Origin: Pseudomonas sp.
GTDB lineage: Bacteria > Pseudomonadota > Gammaproteobacteria > Pseudomonadales > Pseudomonadaceae
Assembly: GCF_030698175.1 (NCBI RefSeq)
Contig: NZ_JAUYNT010000029.1
Coordinates: forward strand, 248,001 to 312,000
Length of the DNA stretch: 64,000 nt
Direction of reading: 5' to 3'
Made by a program: the position numbers and the translations under genes. The notes under the pieces were generated by a model that was not told the DNA's origin, did no database searches, and saw only the letters and a program-made list of their open reading frames with translations. Within the stretch, counting starts at the first letter, position 1. Each line of letters opens with the position of its first letter. Of this stretch, positions 36,873 through 45,613 are shown piece by piece.

Positions 36873-36905
36873 CAGAGGCTCAGTCCTGAAGGAGCTGAGC
36901 CTCTG
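36873..36905 (-). terminator. Hairpin between pgm and arsR
   Basis: An 11-bp stem CAGAGGCTCAG/CTGAGCCTCTG extended by TCCT/AGGA in the loop. On the minus strand it is followed by TCGTTTTA, a weak T-run, consistent with termination of pgm transcription before the ars promoter. Confidence 0.55.
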
Positions 36906-36914
36906 GTTTACATG

Positions 36915-36962
36915 ACAAAACTACTGCCTAGCAGACCGCATAACCGAGCGCAGTAGTTTTCA
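36915..36962. repeat. Dispersed repeat, family C
   Basis: Inverted repeat AAAACTACTGC (left) and CCGAGCGCAGTAGTTTT (right) just beyond the pgm stop. The right half (CATAACCGAGCGCAGTAG) recurs at 52379-52401. Confidence 0.7.
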
Positions 36963-36971
36963 CACAGCCTG

Positions 36972-38633
36972 TTAGCTTGGCGTGATGGCGGCATCGACCA
37001 GTTGCTGCGCCTCAGCCACCAAACGCTGCAGATGCTCGGTGCCAAGAAAGCTTTCGGCGTAGATCTTGTAGATATCTTCGGTGCCGGACGGCCTTGCGGC
37101 GAACCAGCCGTTTTCGGTCATCACTTTCAAGCCGCCAATGGCTTCGTTGTTGCCCGGTGCATGGCTGAGGATCTGGGTGATTTTCTCGCCCGCCAAATCG
37201 GTGGAATGCACTTGCTCAGGCGACAATTTGCTCAGCAGTTTCTTCTGCGCAGGCGTCGCGGCCGCATCGATGCGGGTGGACTGTGGCTCGCCCAATTCGC
37301 GCACCAAGGCCTGATAGCGCTCAGCCGGATCGCACCCCGTACAAGCGGTCATCTCGGCAGCCAGCAAGGCCGGAATAAGACCATCTTTATCGGTGCTCCA
37401 AACCGTGCCGTCACGGCGCAAGAACGACGCCCCGGCGCTTTCTTCGCCACCGAAACCCAGGGAGCCATCGAACAGCCCTGGGGCGAAATACTTAAAGCCT
37501 ACCGGCACTTCATACAAACGGCGGTTGAGCTTGCGCGCGACGCGGTCGATCAGGGCGCTGCTCACCACGGTTTTGCCAATGGCCGCATCCGCGCGCCACT
37601 GCGGGCGATTCTGGAACAGGTAATCGATGCTCACTGCCAGGTAATTATTCGGCTGCATCAGCCCCATGCTCGGCGTGACTATGCCGTGGCGGTCGTGGTC
37701 CGGGTCGCAGGCAAAGGCCACTTGATAGCGGTCTTTCAGTGCCAGCAGGCCTTGCATGGCGTGCTTGGAAGACGGGTCCATGCGCACCCGGCCGTCCCAG
37801 TCGAGGGTCATAAAGCGGAAGGTCGGATCGACCTGCTTATTCACCACATCCAGATTGAGCTTGTAGTACTCGGCAATCGCCGACCAGTAGTGCACACCCG
37901 CACCACCCAGTGGGTCGACGCCCAGACGCAAGCCCGAGTCGGCGATGGCCTGCATGTCGATTACATTGCTCAGGTCGCGCACGTAATGGTGCAGGTAGTC
38001 GTGCCGGCGATGGGTAGTGGGCGCGCGCAGGGCCTGGGCGTAGCCCATGCGTTTGACGCCATTCAGGCCGTCGGCGAGCAACTCGTTGGCGCGATTTTCG
38101 ATCCAGCGGGTGATATCAGCGTCGGCCGGGCCACCATTAGTGGGGTTGTACTTGAAACCGCCACTTTCCGGCGGGTTGTGCGATGGCGTAATGACGATGC
38201 CATCGGCCAATCGGCTGGTGCGACCACGGTTAAAACAGAGAATCGCATGGGAAATCGCCGGGGTTGGCGTGTACTCATCATCCGCCGCCAGCATCACCTC
38301 GATGCCATTGGCCGCCAACACTTCCAGCGCGCTGCAACTGGCCGGGGTCGACAAGGCATGGGTATCGATGCCGAGAAACAACGGGCCGCTGATGCCCTGA
38401 ATATGGCGGTATTCGCAAATGGCCTGACTGATGGCCAGCACATGCCACTCATTGAAACTCAGATCAAACGAGCAGCCGCGATGCCCCGAGGTGCCAAAAG
38501 CCACTCGCTGGCTGCTGATCGCGGGGTCCGGCTGGCCGGTGTAGTAGGCGCTAACCAGCGCCGGCAGATTGACCAGCATGTGCGGCAAAACCTGCGTGCC
38601 AGCCAGTGGATGAATACCAGGTGCACTGCTCAT
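36972..38633 (-). CDS. pgm: Phosphoglucomutase (alpha-D-glucose specific)
   Basis: Interconverts glucose 1-phosphate and glucose 6-phosphate. Metal and phosphoserine loop ITPSHNPPESGGFKYNP; N-terminal FGTSGHRG; metal-binding CDPDHDRHGIV; substrate loop GGEESAGASF; phosphate-binding RPSGTEDIYKIY. 553 aa matches the Pgm of E. coli and pseudomonads. It sits alone between the two arsenic blocks and may supply sugar nucleotides. ATG at 38631-38633. The antisense frame is open for 578 codons but is a composition shadow. Confidence 0.96.
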   Translation of the reverse strand: MSSAPGIHPLAGTQVLPHMLVNLPALVSAYYTGQPDPAISSQRVAFGTSGHRGCSFDLSFNEWHVLAISQAICEYRHIQGISGPLFLGIDTHALSTPASCSALEVLAANGIEVMLAADDEYTPTPAISHAILCFNRGRTSRLADGIVITPSHNPPESGGFKYNPTNGGPADADITRWIENRANELLADGLNGVKRMGYAQALRAPTTHRRHDYLHHYVRDLSNVIDMQAIADSGLRLGVDPLGGAGVHYWSAIAEYYKLNLDVVNKQVDPTFRFMTLDWDGRVRMDPSSKHAMQGLLALKDRYQVAFACDPDHDRHGIVTPSMGLMQPNNYLAVSIDYLFQNRPQWRADAAIGKTVVSSALIDRVARKLNRRLYEVPVGFKYFAPGLFDGSLGFGGEESAGASFLRRDGTVWSTDKDGLIPALLAAEMTACTGCDPAERYQALVRELGEPQSTRIDAAATPAQKKLLSKLSPEQVHSTDLAGEKITQILSHAPGNNEAIGGLKVMTENGWFAARPSGTEDIYKIYAESFLGTEHLQRLVAEAQQLVDAAITPS

Positions 38634-38776
38634 CGAAATACTCCATGTCTAAAATATGCTGACTGCAAAGATGATGGCTGGATTAAGGCGCGCAGTCTAA
38701 CCGGATCATTTCGACCGGCAACTGCGCCCAAGCAATAAATATAGCCCGGCAGCGAGTTCCTTCACTTCGGCACGCG

Positions 38777-39394
38777 CTAGTCTGCTGGCAACCACTGCAG
38801 ATCGGTGCCGGTATCGATATCGTGCAAACGCACGCCCTCGAACAGGCGCCAGCCCAGCTCGGCAATCCGCGCCCGGGTGCTGGCGGCCACGCTGTCGGTG
38901 CTCCAGGCGATCTCGGCAAACACCCGTGGGTTGTCGTGTTGCAGGCCCAGCAAGGCGTAGCCGCCGTCATGGGTGGCGTGCAATACCGCGTCATGGGTTT
39001 GCAGCGCGACCGCCGCCGCGCGCAACAACGCCGGCGTCAATGCTGGGCAATCGGTGCCGATCAGCATAATCAGCTCGCCCTGCTGCAGACCACGACTGGC
39101 GGCCGATGCCAGCCGTTGACCGAGATCGCCCTCGCCTTGCCCGCTGAGTTGCACCGCCGGCGGCCAAACAAAACCCTGCCAAGCCTGATCGTGCGGCGTC
39201 GGCGTCAGGCACAGCTCAACGGTGCCTATGTCTGCGGCAACGGCGTTGGCCAGGGTCGTGTCCAGCATGCGCCGCGCCAGTTGCGCCGCGCCCGCAGCGC
39301 CTAGCGCCGGGATCAAGCGGGTTTTGGCCAAGCCCGGCTGCGGCGCCTTGGCAAAAATGATGATCCGCACCGCCTTCATCCGTACGGCCGTCAT
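38777..39394 (-). CDS. Arsenosugar-type glycosyltransferase, TIGR04282 family
   Basis: Small nucleotide-sugar or phosphate-transfer enzyme of the CofC/GT-A-like DUF2064 fold: RIIIFAKAPQPGLAKTRLIPALG at the N-terminus, LIGTDCPALTPALL in the middle, and DAVLHATHDGGYALLGL. 205 aa. TIGR04282 and TIGR04283 proteins are named for co-occurrence with arsenosugar biosynthesis radical SAM genes, as here (arsS at 42304). The gene overlaps the end of the next transferase gene by four bases (ATGA). The exact reaction is not established. Confidence 0.88.
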   Translation of the reverse strand: MTAVRMKAVRIIIFAKAPQPGLAKTRLIPALGAAGAAQLARRMLDTTLANAVAADIGTVELCLTPTPHDQAWQGFVWPPAVQLSGQGEGDLGQRLASAASRGLQQGELIMLIGTDCPALTPALLRAAAVALQTHDAVLHATHDGGYALLGLQHDNPRVFAEIAWSTDSVAASTRARIAELGWRLFEGVRLHDIDTGTDLQWLPAD

Positions 39395-40062
39395 AAATAG
39401 GCCTCGGCGATTTGCTCAATAGGCACGCCGCGCCAGTAGGCCCAGCGCAACCGCCACATGAGGAAAATAGTCCGCCACAGGCCACGGGTTTCCCAGCGCC
39501 GCCCCGAGGTGGTCAGGCGCTCGCGGATGCAGGCCGGTTTACTGATGTGGCGCAGGCGCGCGGTCAACTCGACATCTTCCATCAGCGGCAAATCGGCAAA
39601 ACCGCCCATGGATTCAAAGGTACTGCGCAAGACAAAAATGCCCTGATCGCCGGTGGCAATGCCGGTCAGCCGGGAGCGCCAGTTGATCAGCTGCGCCACC
39701 ACCTTCAGTAGCCAGGGCCGGCCACTGATACGCAGATCGAAGCGACCCCAGCAATGTTGACCGCCAGCCAAAGCGGCGCTAATCAGCGCATCGGCCTGCT
39801 CCGGCAACTGGCTATCGGCGTGCACAAACCACAGCACCTCCCTCGTTGCCTGCGCCGCGCCGGCGTTCATTTGCCGGGCGCGGCCACGGGGCGCCGGCAG
39901 CCACTGGGCAAGATCGGCCAGCAGTTCAGGGGAACCGTCGGTGCTACCGCCATCGGCCACTAGCAGTTGCGCGCCGCGCTCGCGCAGGGGCGCTAGCTGG
40001 GCCAATAACGCCGGCAAGTTGGCCGCCTCGTTGAGCGCAGGGATGATGATGCTGATGTTCAT
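39391..40062 (-). CDS. Arsenosugar-type glycosyltransferase, TIGR04283 family
   Basis: GT2-family transferase: MNISIIIPALNEAANLPALLAQL, then LLVADGGSTDGSPELL with the nucleotide-binding aspartate, VLWFVHADSQLPEQ (DxD-type site), and GRFDLRISGRPWLLKVVAQLIN, FVLRSTFESMGGFADLPLMEDVELTARL. 223 aa, no membrane anchor. Partner of the TIGR04282 gene, translationally coupled. It probably transfers the sugar moiety in arsenosugar or related lipid formation, by association. Confidence 0.88.
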   Translation of the reverse strand: MNISIIIPALNEAANLPALLAQLAPLRERGAQLLVADGGSTDGSPELLADLAQWLPAPRGRARQMNAGAAQATREVLWFVHADSQLPEQADALISAALAGGQHCWGRFDLRISGRPWLLKVVAQLINWRSRLTGIATGDQGIFVLRSTFESMGGFADLPLMEDVELTARLRHISKPACIRERLTTSGRRWETRGLWRTIFLMWRLRWAYWRGVPIEQIAEAYL

Positions 40063-40072
40063 GGTCTGGACT

Positions 40073-40867
40073 TCATGGCGTGCGGTTCAAGCGCCAGTCG
40101 TAGTCGAGAAACTCGATTTCTATCTGCCCATCAAGCAGCTGCTGGCGCTGAGTTTGAGTCAGGCCCAAGGCGTTGGCCTGGGCGGCCAGGTAATCGGCCA
40201 GACCTTGGCCATTGAGTTCAAAGTCCTCGCGATACCATTTGAAGATGCTCGACACCTGCAAGCTGTCGCCACTTAAGCGATTGCGGCTACGGTCGGCCAA
40301 AAAATGCTGCTGGGCATCGTTCAGCTGCTGCTCAAGCTTTGCACCGCTGTAAGCTTCGGCCCGTAGCGCCGGGCAACCAATGCTGGCGCAGTTGAGGGCG
40401 AAATGGACGCGCAGTTCCTGATAGCCGTGCTCACCGCGAATCAGCTCATGCTCGAGCTCATCGAGGCTGCGGGTCTTGCCCAGCAGATTGATAAATGGCT
40501 GCTTCCAGGGCGACTGAAACAGGCTACCGAGGTTTTTAATCGAGTCGATCTGCGGGTCGCCACTGAGCACCAATTCGACTGTCCAGGCGTTGTAGGCATT
40601 GATCAACAAGGCCAGCTGATCGGCTTTCGACCAACTGGCGAACAGCTTGGGCTTAACCGCCGCAGTGGCGGCCAAATACTCACGCAGCTGCGCCCGTTCG
40701 GCCAACATGCCGGCATAGTCGACCTGCGTGGCATTGCCGCCGTCCAGCACCCGCACATGGCGCTGCAACAGGCCATCCCATTGGGCATTATCCAGGCCCG
40801 CCGCCGGGGCAAGAGTGGCGGTAGACAGCAGCGCCAAGGCGCAAGCCAGTGAGCGAAACGAACCCAT
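40073..40867 (-). CDS. DUF547 domain-containing exported protein
   Basis: A 264-aa protein with a signal peptide (MGSFRSLACALALLSTATLAPAAG) and a DUF547 domain: KADQLALLINAYNAWTVELVL, SLDELEHELIRGE, VHFALNCASIGCPALRAEAY and SSIFKWYREDFE. The Asn-Cys-Ala-Ser and Cys-Pro motifs hint at a thiol-dependent or metal-dependent function. DUF547 genes frequently accompany arsenosugar clusters, but their activity is unknown. It lies 11 bp upstream of the glycosyltransferase pair and 70 bp downstream of metC. Confidence 0.88.
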   Translation of the reverse strand: MGSFRSLACALALLSTATLAPAAGLDNAQWDGLLQRHVRVLDGGNATQVDYAGMLAERAQLREYLAATAAVKPKLFASWSKADQLALLINAYNAWTVELVLSGDPQIDSIKNLGSLFQSPWKQPFINLLGKTRSLDELEHELIRGEHGYQELRVHFALNCASIGCPALRAEAYSGAKLEQQLNDAQQHFLADRSRNRLSGDSLQVSSIFKWYREDFELNGQGLADYLAAQANALGLTQTQRQQLLDGQIEIEFLDYDWRLNRTP

Positions 40868-40937
40868 AAACCAACCTCAAAAATCAAATAACACCATCAA
40901 GCCGGAGTGGTTGCCCACTCCCTACTCCCTACCGCCG

Positions 40938-42122
40938 CTAGACCCTATGCATGGCCGCGAAGGCCTGTTGCAAATCGGCGAGCAAATCGGCCGGGTCTTC
41001 CAGGCCAATATGCAGACGGGCCATCACTTTGTCCTGCCAGCGCGCGGCGGTCACGCTGCGCAACTTGGCGGGTTTGACCGGAATAATCAGGCTTTCATAA
41101 CCACCCCAGCTAAAGCCGATACCGAACAAGCGAGTGGCATCGATCAGTCGATCGACCTGCGCGGCGCTGATGCCCGGCGCAAACACCAGGCCCATCAGGC
41201 CGTTGGCGTAGCGCGGATTGCAATCGCGCAACCACAGCCCGTGGCCCTCGGTACCGGGTAACGGCGGATAGAGCACCTGCGCCACTTCGGGCCTGGCACT
41301 CAGCCACTGCGCCACTTGCGCGGCATTTTGTTGGTGCACGGTCAAGCGTGCTGCCAAGGTGCGCAGGCCGCGCAACGCTAAATAAGCATCATCGGCGCTG
41401 ATCGACATACCCAGATCGCGATGGCCCTGATGTAACCGCGCCGCCAGCGGCTGACCACACATGATCGCCCCGAGCAGTACATCGGAATGCCCGACTATGT
41501 ATTTGGTTGCGGCGTGCACCGACACGTCCACCCCCAATTCAAACACCTGCCAACCCAGGGGTGTGGCCCAGGTGCAGTCGGCCACCAGCAGCGCGCCGTG
41601 CTCATGGGCGACGGCCGCCAAGGCCGGTAAGTCCTGCATCTCAAAGGTCAGGGAACCGGCAGATTCGGCAAACACCACGCGGGTATTGGCCTGCATCAGC
41701 GCCTGAATGCCGGCGCCCAGCAGCGGGTCGTAATAGCTGGTGTGAATGCCCATGCGCGCCAGCAAGCCATCGCAAAAGTCGCGGGTCGGCTGGTAGCAAC
41801 TGTCGGTCATCAGCAGGTGGTCGCCGGCTTTTAGCAGGCTCAGTAAAGTCGTGGTAATCGCCGACAAACCCGAAGGAGTGAGCATGCACGCCGCCGCCCC
41901 TTCGATGGCGCACAGCGCATCTTCCAGCGCCTGGGTGGTGGCCGTGCCATGCCGGCCATAGGTACGGCGGCTGCCGGCGGCGGCTTTCAGCTCGGCGGTG
42001 TTGGCAAACAGCAAGGTTGAGGCGCGCACTACCGGCACATTGACCGGCCCATAGCAGGACTTATCGGCGCGACCGCTGTGGGCCAGGCGCGTGGCCGGAT
42101 GATCGCTGGGGTTATCGCTCAT
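40938..42122 (-). CDS. metC: Cystathionine beta-lyase (Cys/Met metabolism PLP enzyme)
   Basis: PLP-dependent lyase of the Cys/Met family. The lysine is in VSVHAATKYIVGHSDVLLG; PLP-phosphate and tyrosine motifs are YGRHGTATTQALEDAL and ADCTWATPLG; SWGGYESLIIP is a MetC signature. 394 aa. Expected to cleave cystathionine to homocysteine, supplying methionine and thus SAM. It is first gene of the minus-strand half of the arsenosugar cluster, divergent from arsS. A specialised role on an arsenic-containing substrate cannot be excluded. Confidence 0.88.
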   Translation of the reverse strand: MSDNPSDHPATRLAHSGRADKSCYGPVNVPVVRASTLLFANTAELKAAAGSRRTYGRHGTATTQALEDALCAIEGAAACMLTPSGLSAITTTLLSLLKAGDHLLMTDSCYQPTRDFCDGLLARMGIHTSYYDPLLGAGIQALMQANTRVVFAESAGSLTFEMQDLPALAAVAHEHGALLVADCTWATPLGWQVFELGVDVSVHAATKYIVGHSDVLLGAIMCGQPLAARLHQGHRDLGMSISADDAYLALRGLRTLAARLTVHQQNAAQVAQWLSARPEVAQVLYPPLPGTEGHGLWLRDCNPRYANGLMGLVFAPGISAAQVDRLIDATRLFGIGFSWGGYESLIIPVKPAKLRSVTAARWQDKVMARLHIGLEDPADLLADLQQAFAAMHRV

Positions 42123-42303
42123 GGTAAATTCACGCCTGCCTGCAAAAACCCCACGCTAGAGGAAAAGCCCCGGATTGAATAGCCCGCACCACGGCAGCGA
42201 GCTAAATCACTGGCGCTGTTAGGCTTTTCAGTTAAATTTGCCCGGCTGTTGTAACGCCCCGCGCCGTTTGGCATCCAATAGGCAGATTGCCGGAGAACCA
42301 CCC

Positions 42304-43281
42304 ATGCACCCCACCCTGCCGCTCCTGAATGCCTTGCACTTCCCCAGCCTGCGCCGTGGCGCATTGGAGGCCTTGCAGGTCAACCTGACCTATCGCTGCA
42401 ACCAGCGCTGCCTGCATTGCCATGTGAATGCCGGGCCCACCCGCACCGAGGCGATGACCGATGAGAGCCTGGCGCAGCTCGTGCAAGTGCTCGACAGCCA
42501 CACGGTACAGACCCTGGACTTAACCGGTGGCGCGCCGGAGCTGCACCCGCGTTTTCGCGAGCTGGTGGAGCATGCGCGCGGCGCAGGCATACGGGTGATT
42601 GATCGCTGCAACCTGACGATTTTAAGCGAGCCGGGCCAGGAGGATCTGGCCGAGTTCTTGGCCACGCAAGGGGTTGAAATCAGCGCCTCGATGCCCTGCT
42701 ATTCGCGCGAACTGGTGGATCGTCAGCGCGGCGACGGGGTGTTCGAGGCCAGCATTGCCGGGCTGCGCCAGCTCAATGCCCTGGGTTATGGGGTAGAGGG
42801 TTCGGGACTGGTGTTGAACCTGGTCTACAACCCCCAAGGGCCGAGCCTGCCACCGCCCCAGGCGGCACTGGAAAGCGACTTCAAAACCCATTTATTCGAG
42901 GATTTCGGCATTCTGTTTAACCACTTACTGACCGTCACCAATCAGCCAATTGCGCGTTTTGGCAGCACCTTGGTCAGCAAAGGCCAATTCAACGACTACA
43001 TGCAGTTGCTGCGCAGCAGTTACCGCGCCGAGAACCTCAAGACCGTGATGTGCCGCTCGCTGGTCAGCGTCGACTGGCAAGGCTATTTATACGACTGCGA
43101 CTTCAATCAGATGCTCGAACTTAACCTCGAGCTTGCCGCGCCCAATGTGCTGGCCCGCGACCGTGCGCACCTGAGCGACTTGCTCAAGCGCAGTATTGAC
43201 GGCAACCCAATAATCACCCGCGACCACTGCTACGCCTGCACCGCAGGCCAGGGTTCCAGTTGCTCGGGAGCCTTGGCGTAG
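42304..43281 (+). CDS. arsS: Arsenosugar biosynthesis radical SAM protein ArsS
   Basis: Radical SAM enzyme thought to attach the 5-deoxyadenosyl group to dimethylarsinite, a precursor step to arsenosugars. The [4Fe-4S] motif is CNQRCLHC (Cys32, Cys36, Cys39). DLTGGAPELHPRF and SASMPCYSRELVDRQRGDGVF follow. The C-terminal DUF3641-type domain has DCDFNQMLEL and HCYACTAGQGSSCSGA, an auxiliary cysteine-rich site. 325 aa. The ATG at 42304 has GGAGA upstream. The TAG stop lies in a dispersed repeat that starts at 43277. ArsM, its functional partner, is 3.5 kb downstream on the same strand. Confidence 0.93.
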   Translation: MHPTLPLLNALHFPSLRRGALEALQVNLTYRCNQRCLHCHVNAGPTRTEAMTDESLAQLVQVLDSHTVQTLDLTGGAPELHPRFRELVEHARGAGIRVIDRCNLTILSEPGQEDLAEFLATQGVEISASMPCYSRELVDRQRGDGVFEASIAGLRQLNALGYGVEGSGLVLNLVYNPQGPSLPPPQAALESDFKTHLFEDFGILFNHLLTVTNQPIARFGSTLVSKGQFNDYMQLLRSSYRAENLKTVMCRSLVSVDWQGYLYDCDFNQMLELNLELAAPNVLARDRAHLSDLLKRSIDGNPIITRDHCYACTAGQGSSCSGALA

Positions 43282-43399
43282 GGTGGACAACGCTTGCTTG
43301 GCCACAAATGTGTGGACAACCCTTTGCTTGGCCACCGATGCCGTGGGCACCACTATCACCGGATTTGGTGGGAAAGGCTCCGCCGTTTCCCACCCTACG
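43277..43399. repeat. Family B repeat between arsS and the reductase fusion gene
   Basis: Outer arms CGTAGGGTGG and CCCACCCTACG enclose two tandem imperfect copies of a GTGGACAAC...TTGCTTGGCCAC unit (43282-43338). The left arm contains the arsS stop codon. Confidence 0.75.
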
Positions 43400-43460
43400 A
43401 ATAAACCAACCGCATCCAGCCGCCCCAAACTGCATCGACTCAATCAGGAAGCACCACCCT

Positions 43461-45602
43461 ATGACTCTGCGTAAAAGCCTGCTGCTGGGCCTCATCGTGC
43501 TACTGATCGCCGGCTTTTTTGCCTTCGACCTCAGCCAATACCTGACACTGGCAAGCCTCAAGGCCCAGCAAGCGGCATTGCAGGCCCAGGTGGTCGCCGA
43601 CCCGCTGCTGGCGGCGGCGGCCTTCTTTGCGCTGTATGTGGCGGTTACAGGTCTGTCACTGCCCGGCGCCAGCTTGATGACCCTGGTGGCCGGCGCACTG
43701 TTCGGTCTGTGGCAGGGTTTGTTGATTGTCTCCTTCGCCTCGACCCTGGGCGCCGTGCTGGCGATGTTCAGCAGCCGTTTTCTATTACAGGACTGGGTGC
43801 AGCAACGTTTCGGCCAACGCCTGGCCGGCATCGAAGCCGGGCTGGCACGCGACGGCGCGTTTTACCTGTTTGCCCTGCGCCTGGTGCCGGCCTTTCCGTT
43901 TTTCTTGATCAACCTGGCCATGGGCTTGACCAAGCTGCCGGCGCGCACATTTTGGTGGGTTAGCCAGATCGGCATGCTGCCGGGCACCCTGGTGTATGTG
44001 AATGCCGGGCGAGAACTGGGCCAACTGGATTCGTTAAGCGGGATTCTCTCGCCCAGCCTGCTCGGCGCCTTTGCCCTGCTTGGAGTGTTTCCGCTGCTGG
44101 CGCGCAAGCTGCTGGAGCGTTTGCAGGCCCGTCGGGTTTATCAAGGCTGGAACAAACCGCAGCAATTCGACCGCAATCTGCTGGTGATTGGCGGCGGCAG
44201 CGCCGGCTTGGTCAGCGCCTACATTGCTGCGGCAGTCAAAGCCGAAGTCAGTCTGATTGAAAAACACCAACTGGGTGGCGACTGCCTGAACACCGGTTGC
44301 GTGCCCTCAAAAGCGCTGATTCGCTCGGCCAAATTTGCCCATGAGCTGAAAAAAGCCGAGCAGCTTGGTTTTCAGCCGGTCCATACAGAAGTGGATTTCG
44401 CCGCGGTGATGCAGCGGGTGCAGCGGGTCATCAGCACTATCGAGCCCCATGACTCGGCCGAGCGCTACACCGCGCTGGGCGTGCAGGTGATTGCCGGCGC
44501 CGCGCAAATCACCTCACCCTGGACGGTTGAAGTGAACGGCCAAACCCTGCGCAGCCGCGCCATTATTATTGCCAGTGGTGCTCGCCCGTTGGTGCCGAAT
44601 ATTCCAGGATTGGAGCTAATTACCCCGCTGACCTCCGATAACGTCTGGGCCTTGCGCGAACGCCCCGAACGCTTGCTGGTGCTCGGCGGCGGGCCTATCG
44701 GTTGTGAGTTGAGTCAGGCCTTCCAGCGCCTCGGTTGCCAAGTCACCCAAGTGGAGATGACCGAGCGCCTACTGATCCGCGAAGACCTGGATGCCAGCAG
44801 CTTGGTGATGGACAGCCTACGCGCCGATGGCGTCGATCTGCGCCTGCAACACCGCGCCCTGCGGGTTGAGGTGGTGGATGGCGAACGGCGGCTGATCTGT
44901 CTGAACCTGGCCGATGACGCTGAAGTGTGCCTGGTATTTGATCAACTGCTGCTGGCGCTGGGCCGCGTCGCCAACACCAGCGGCCTGGGCCTGGAAAACC
45001 TCGACCTCAAGCTGCGGGCCAATGGCACGCTGGAAACCGACCAGTATCTGGCCACCCGCTTCCCGAATATTTATGCCTGCGGCGATGTCACCGGGCCCTA
45101 TCAGTTCACCCATGTGGCGGCCCATCAGGCCTGGTACGCGGCGGTCAATGCGCTGTTTGGCGACTTCAAACGCTTCAAGGTCGATTACCGGGTCATTCCC
45201 TGGGCGACTTTTACCGACCCGGAAGTCGCCCGCGTCGGCCTCAACGAGCAAGACGCCCAAGCGCAGAACATTGCCTATGAAGTGACCTGCTACGGCATTG
45301 ATGATCTCGACCGGGCCATCGCCGACGAGGCCGCCCATGGCTTTGTCAAAGTGCTGACCGTGCCGGGTAAAGACCAGATCCTCGGCGCCTGCATAGTCGG
45401 CGAGCACGCCGCCGACTTGCTGACCGAATACGTACTGGCGATGAAGCACAACCTGGGCATGAACAAACTACTCGGCACCATCCACACCTACCCAACCCTG
45501 GCCGAGGCGAATAAATACGCCGCCGGCAACTGGAAACGCGCCCATGCCCCGCAAGGGCTGCTGCGCTGGGTGCGCCGGTTGCATCTGTGGCGGCTGCGTT
45601 GA
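43461..45602 (+). CDS. Fusion of a TVP38/TMEM64 membrane domain with a mercuric reductase-like disulfide oxidoreductase
   Basis: A 713-aa two-domain protein. Residues about 1-235 are a TVP38/TMEM64 (DedA-like) membrane domain with GLSLPGASLMTLVAGALFG and FALRLVPAFPFFLINLAMG. Residues 238-713 are a class I pyridine nucleotide-disulfide oxidoreductase: FAD site LLVIGGGSAGLVSAY (244-249 GGGSAG), redox-active pair Cys275/Cys280 in GGDCLNTGCVPSKA, NAD site LVLGGGPIGCEL, second FAD site YACGDVTGPYQFTH, and dimerisation domain with GTIHTYPTLAEANKYAAG. ATG at 43461 with AGGAA upstream. Such fusions are known in other bacteria; here the arsenic context suggests a membrane-tethered thiol reductase for arsenicals, by inference. 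Confidence 0.9.
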   Translation: MTLRKSLLLGLIVLLIAGFFAFDLSQYLTLASLKAQQAALQAQVVADPLLAAAAFFALYVAVTGLSLPGASLMTLVAGALFGLWQGLLIVSFASTLGAVLAMFSSRFLLQDWVQQRFGQRLAGIEAGLARDGAFYLFALRLVPAFPFFLINLAMGLTKLPARTFWWVSQIGMLPGTLVYVNAGRELGQLDSLSGILSPSLLGAFALLGVFPLLARKLLERLQARRVYQGWNKPQQFDRNLLVIGGGSAGLVSAYIAAAVKAEVSLIEKHQLGGDCLNTGCVPSKALIRSAKFAHELKKAEQLGFQPVHTEVDFAAVMQRVQRVISTIEPHDSAERYTALGVQVIAGAAQITSPWTVEVNGQTLRSRAIIIASGARPLVPNIPGLELITPLTSDNVWALRERPERLLVLGGGPIGCELSQAFQRLGCQVTQVEMTERLLIREDLDASSLVMDSLRADGVDLRLQHRALRVEVVDGERRLICLNLADDAEVCLVFDQLLLALGRVANTSGLGLENLDLKLRANGTLETDQYLATRFPNIYACGDVTGPYQFTHVAAHQAWYAAVNALFGDFKRFKVDYRVIPWATFTDPEVARVGLNEQDAQAQNIAYEVTCYGIDDLDRAIADEAAHGFVKVLTVPGKDQILGACIVGEHAADLLTEYVLAMKHNLGMNKLLGTIHTYPTLAEANKYAAGNWKRAHAPQGLLRWVRRLHLWRLR

Positions 45603-45613
45603 GCCCACAGCCC

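Noticed and set aside
37002..38738. Long open frame (578 codons) opposite pgm
   Set aside because: It is the antisense shadow of a well-conserved phosphoglucomutase in GC-rich DNA; its translation is low-complexity and matches no family.
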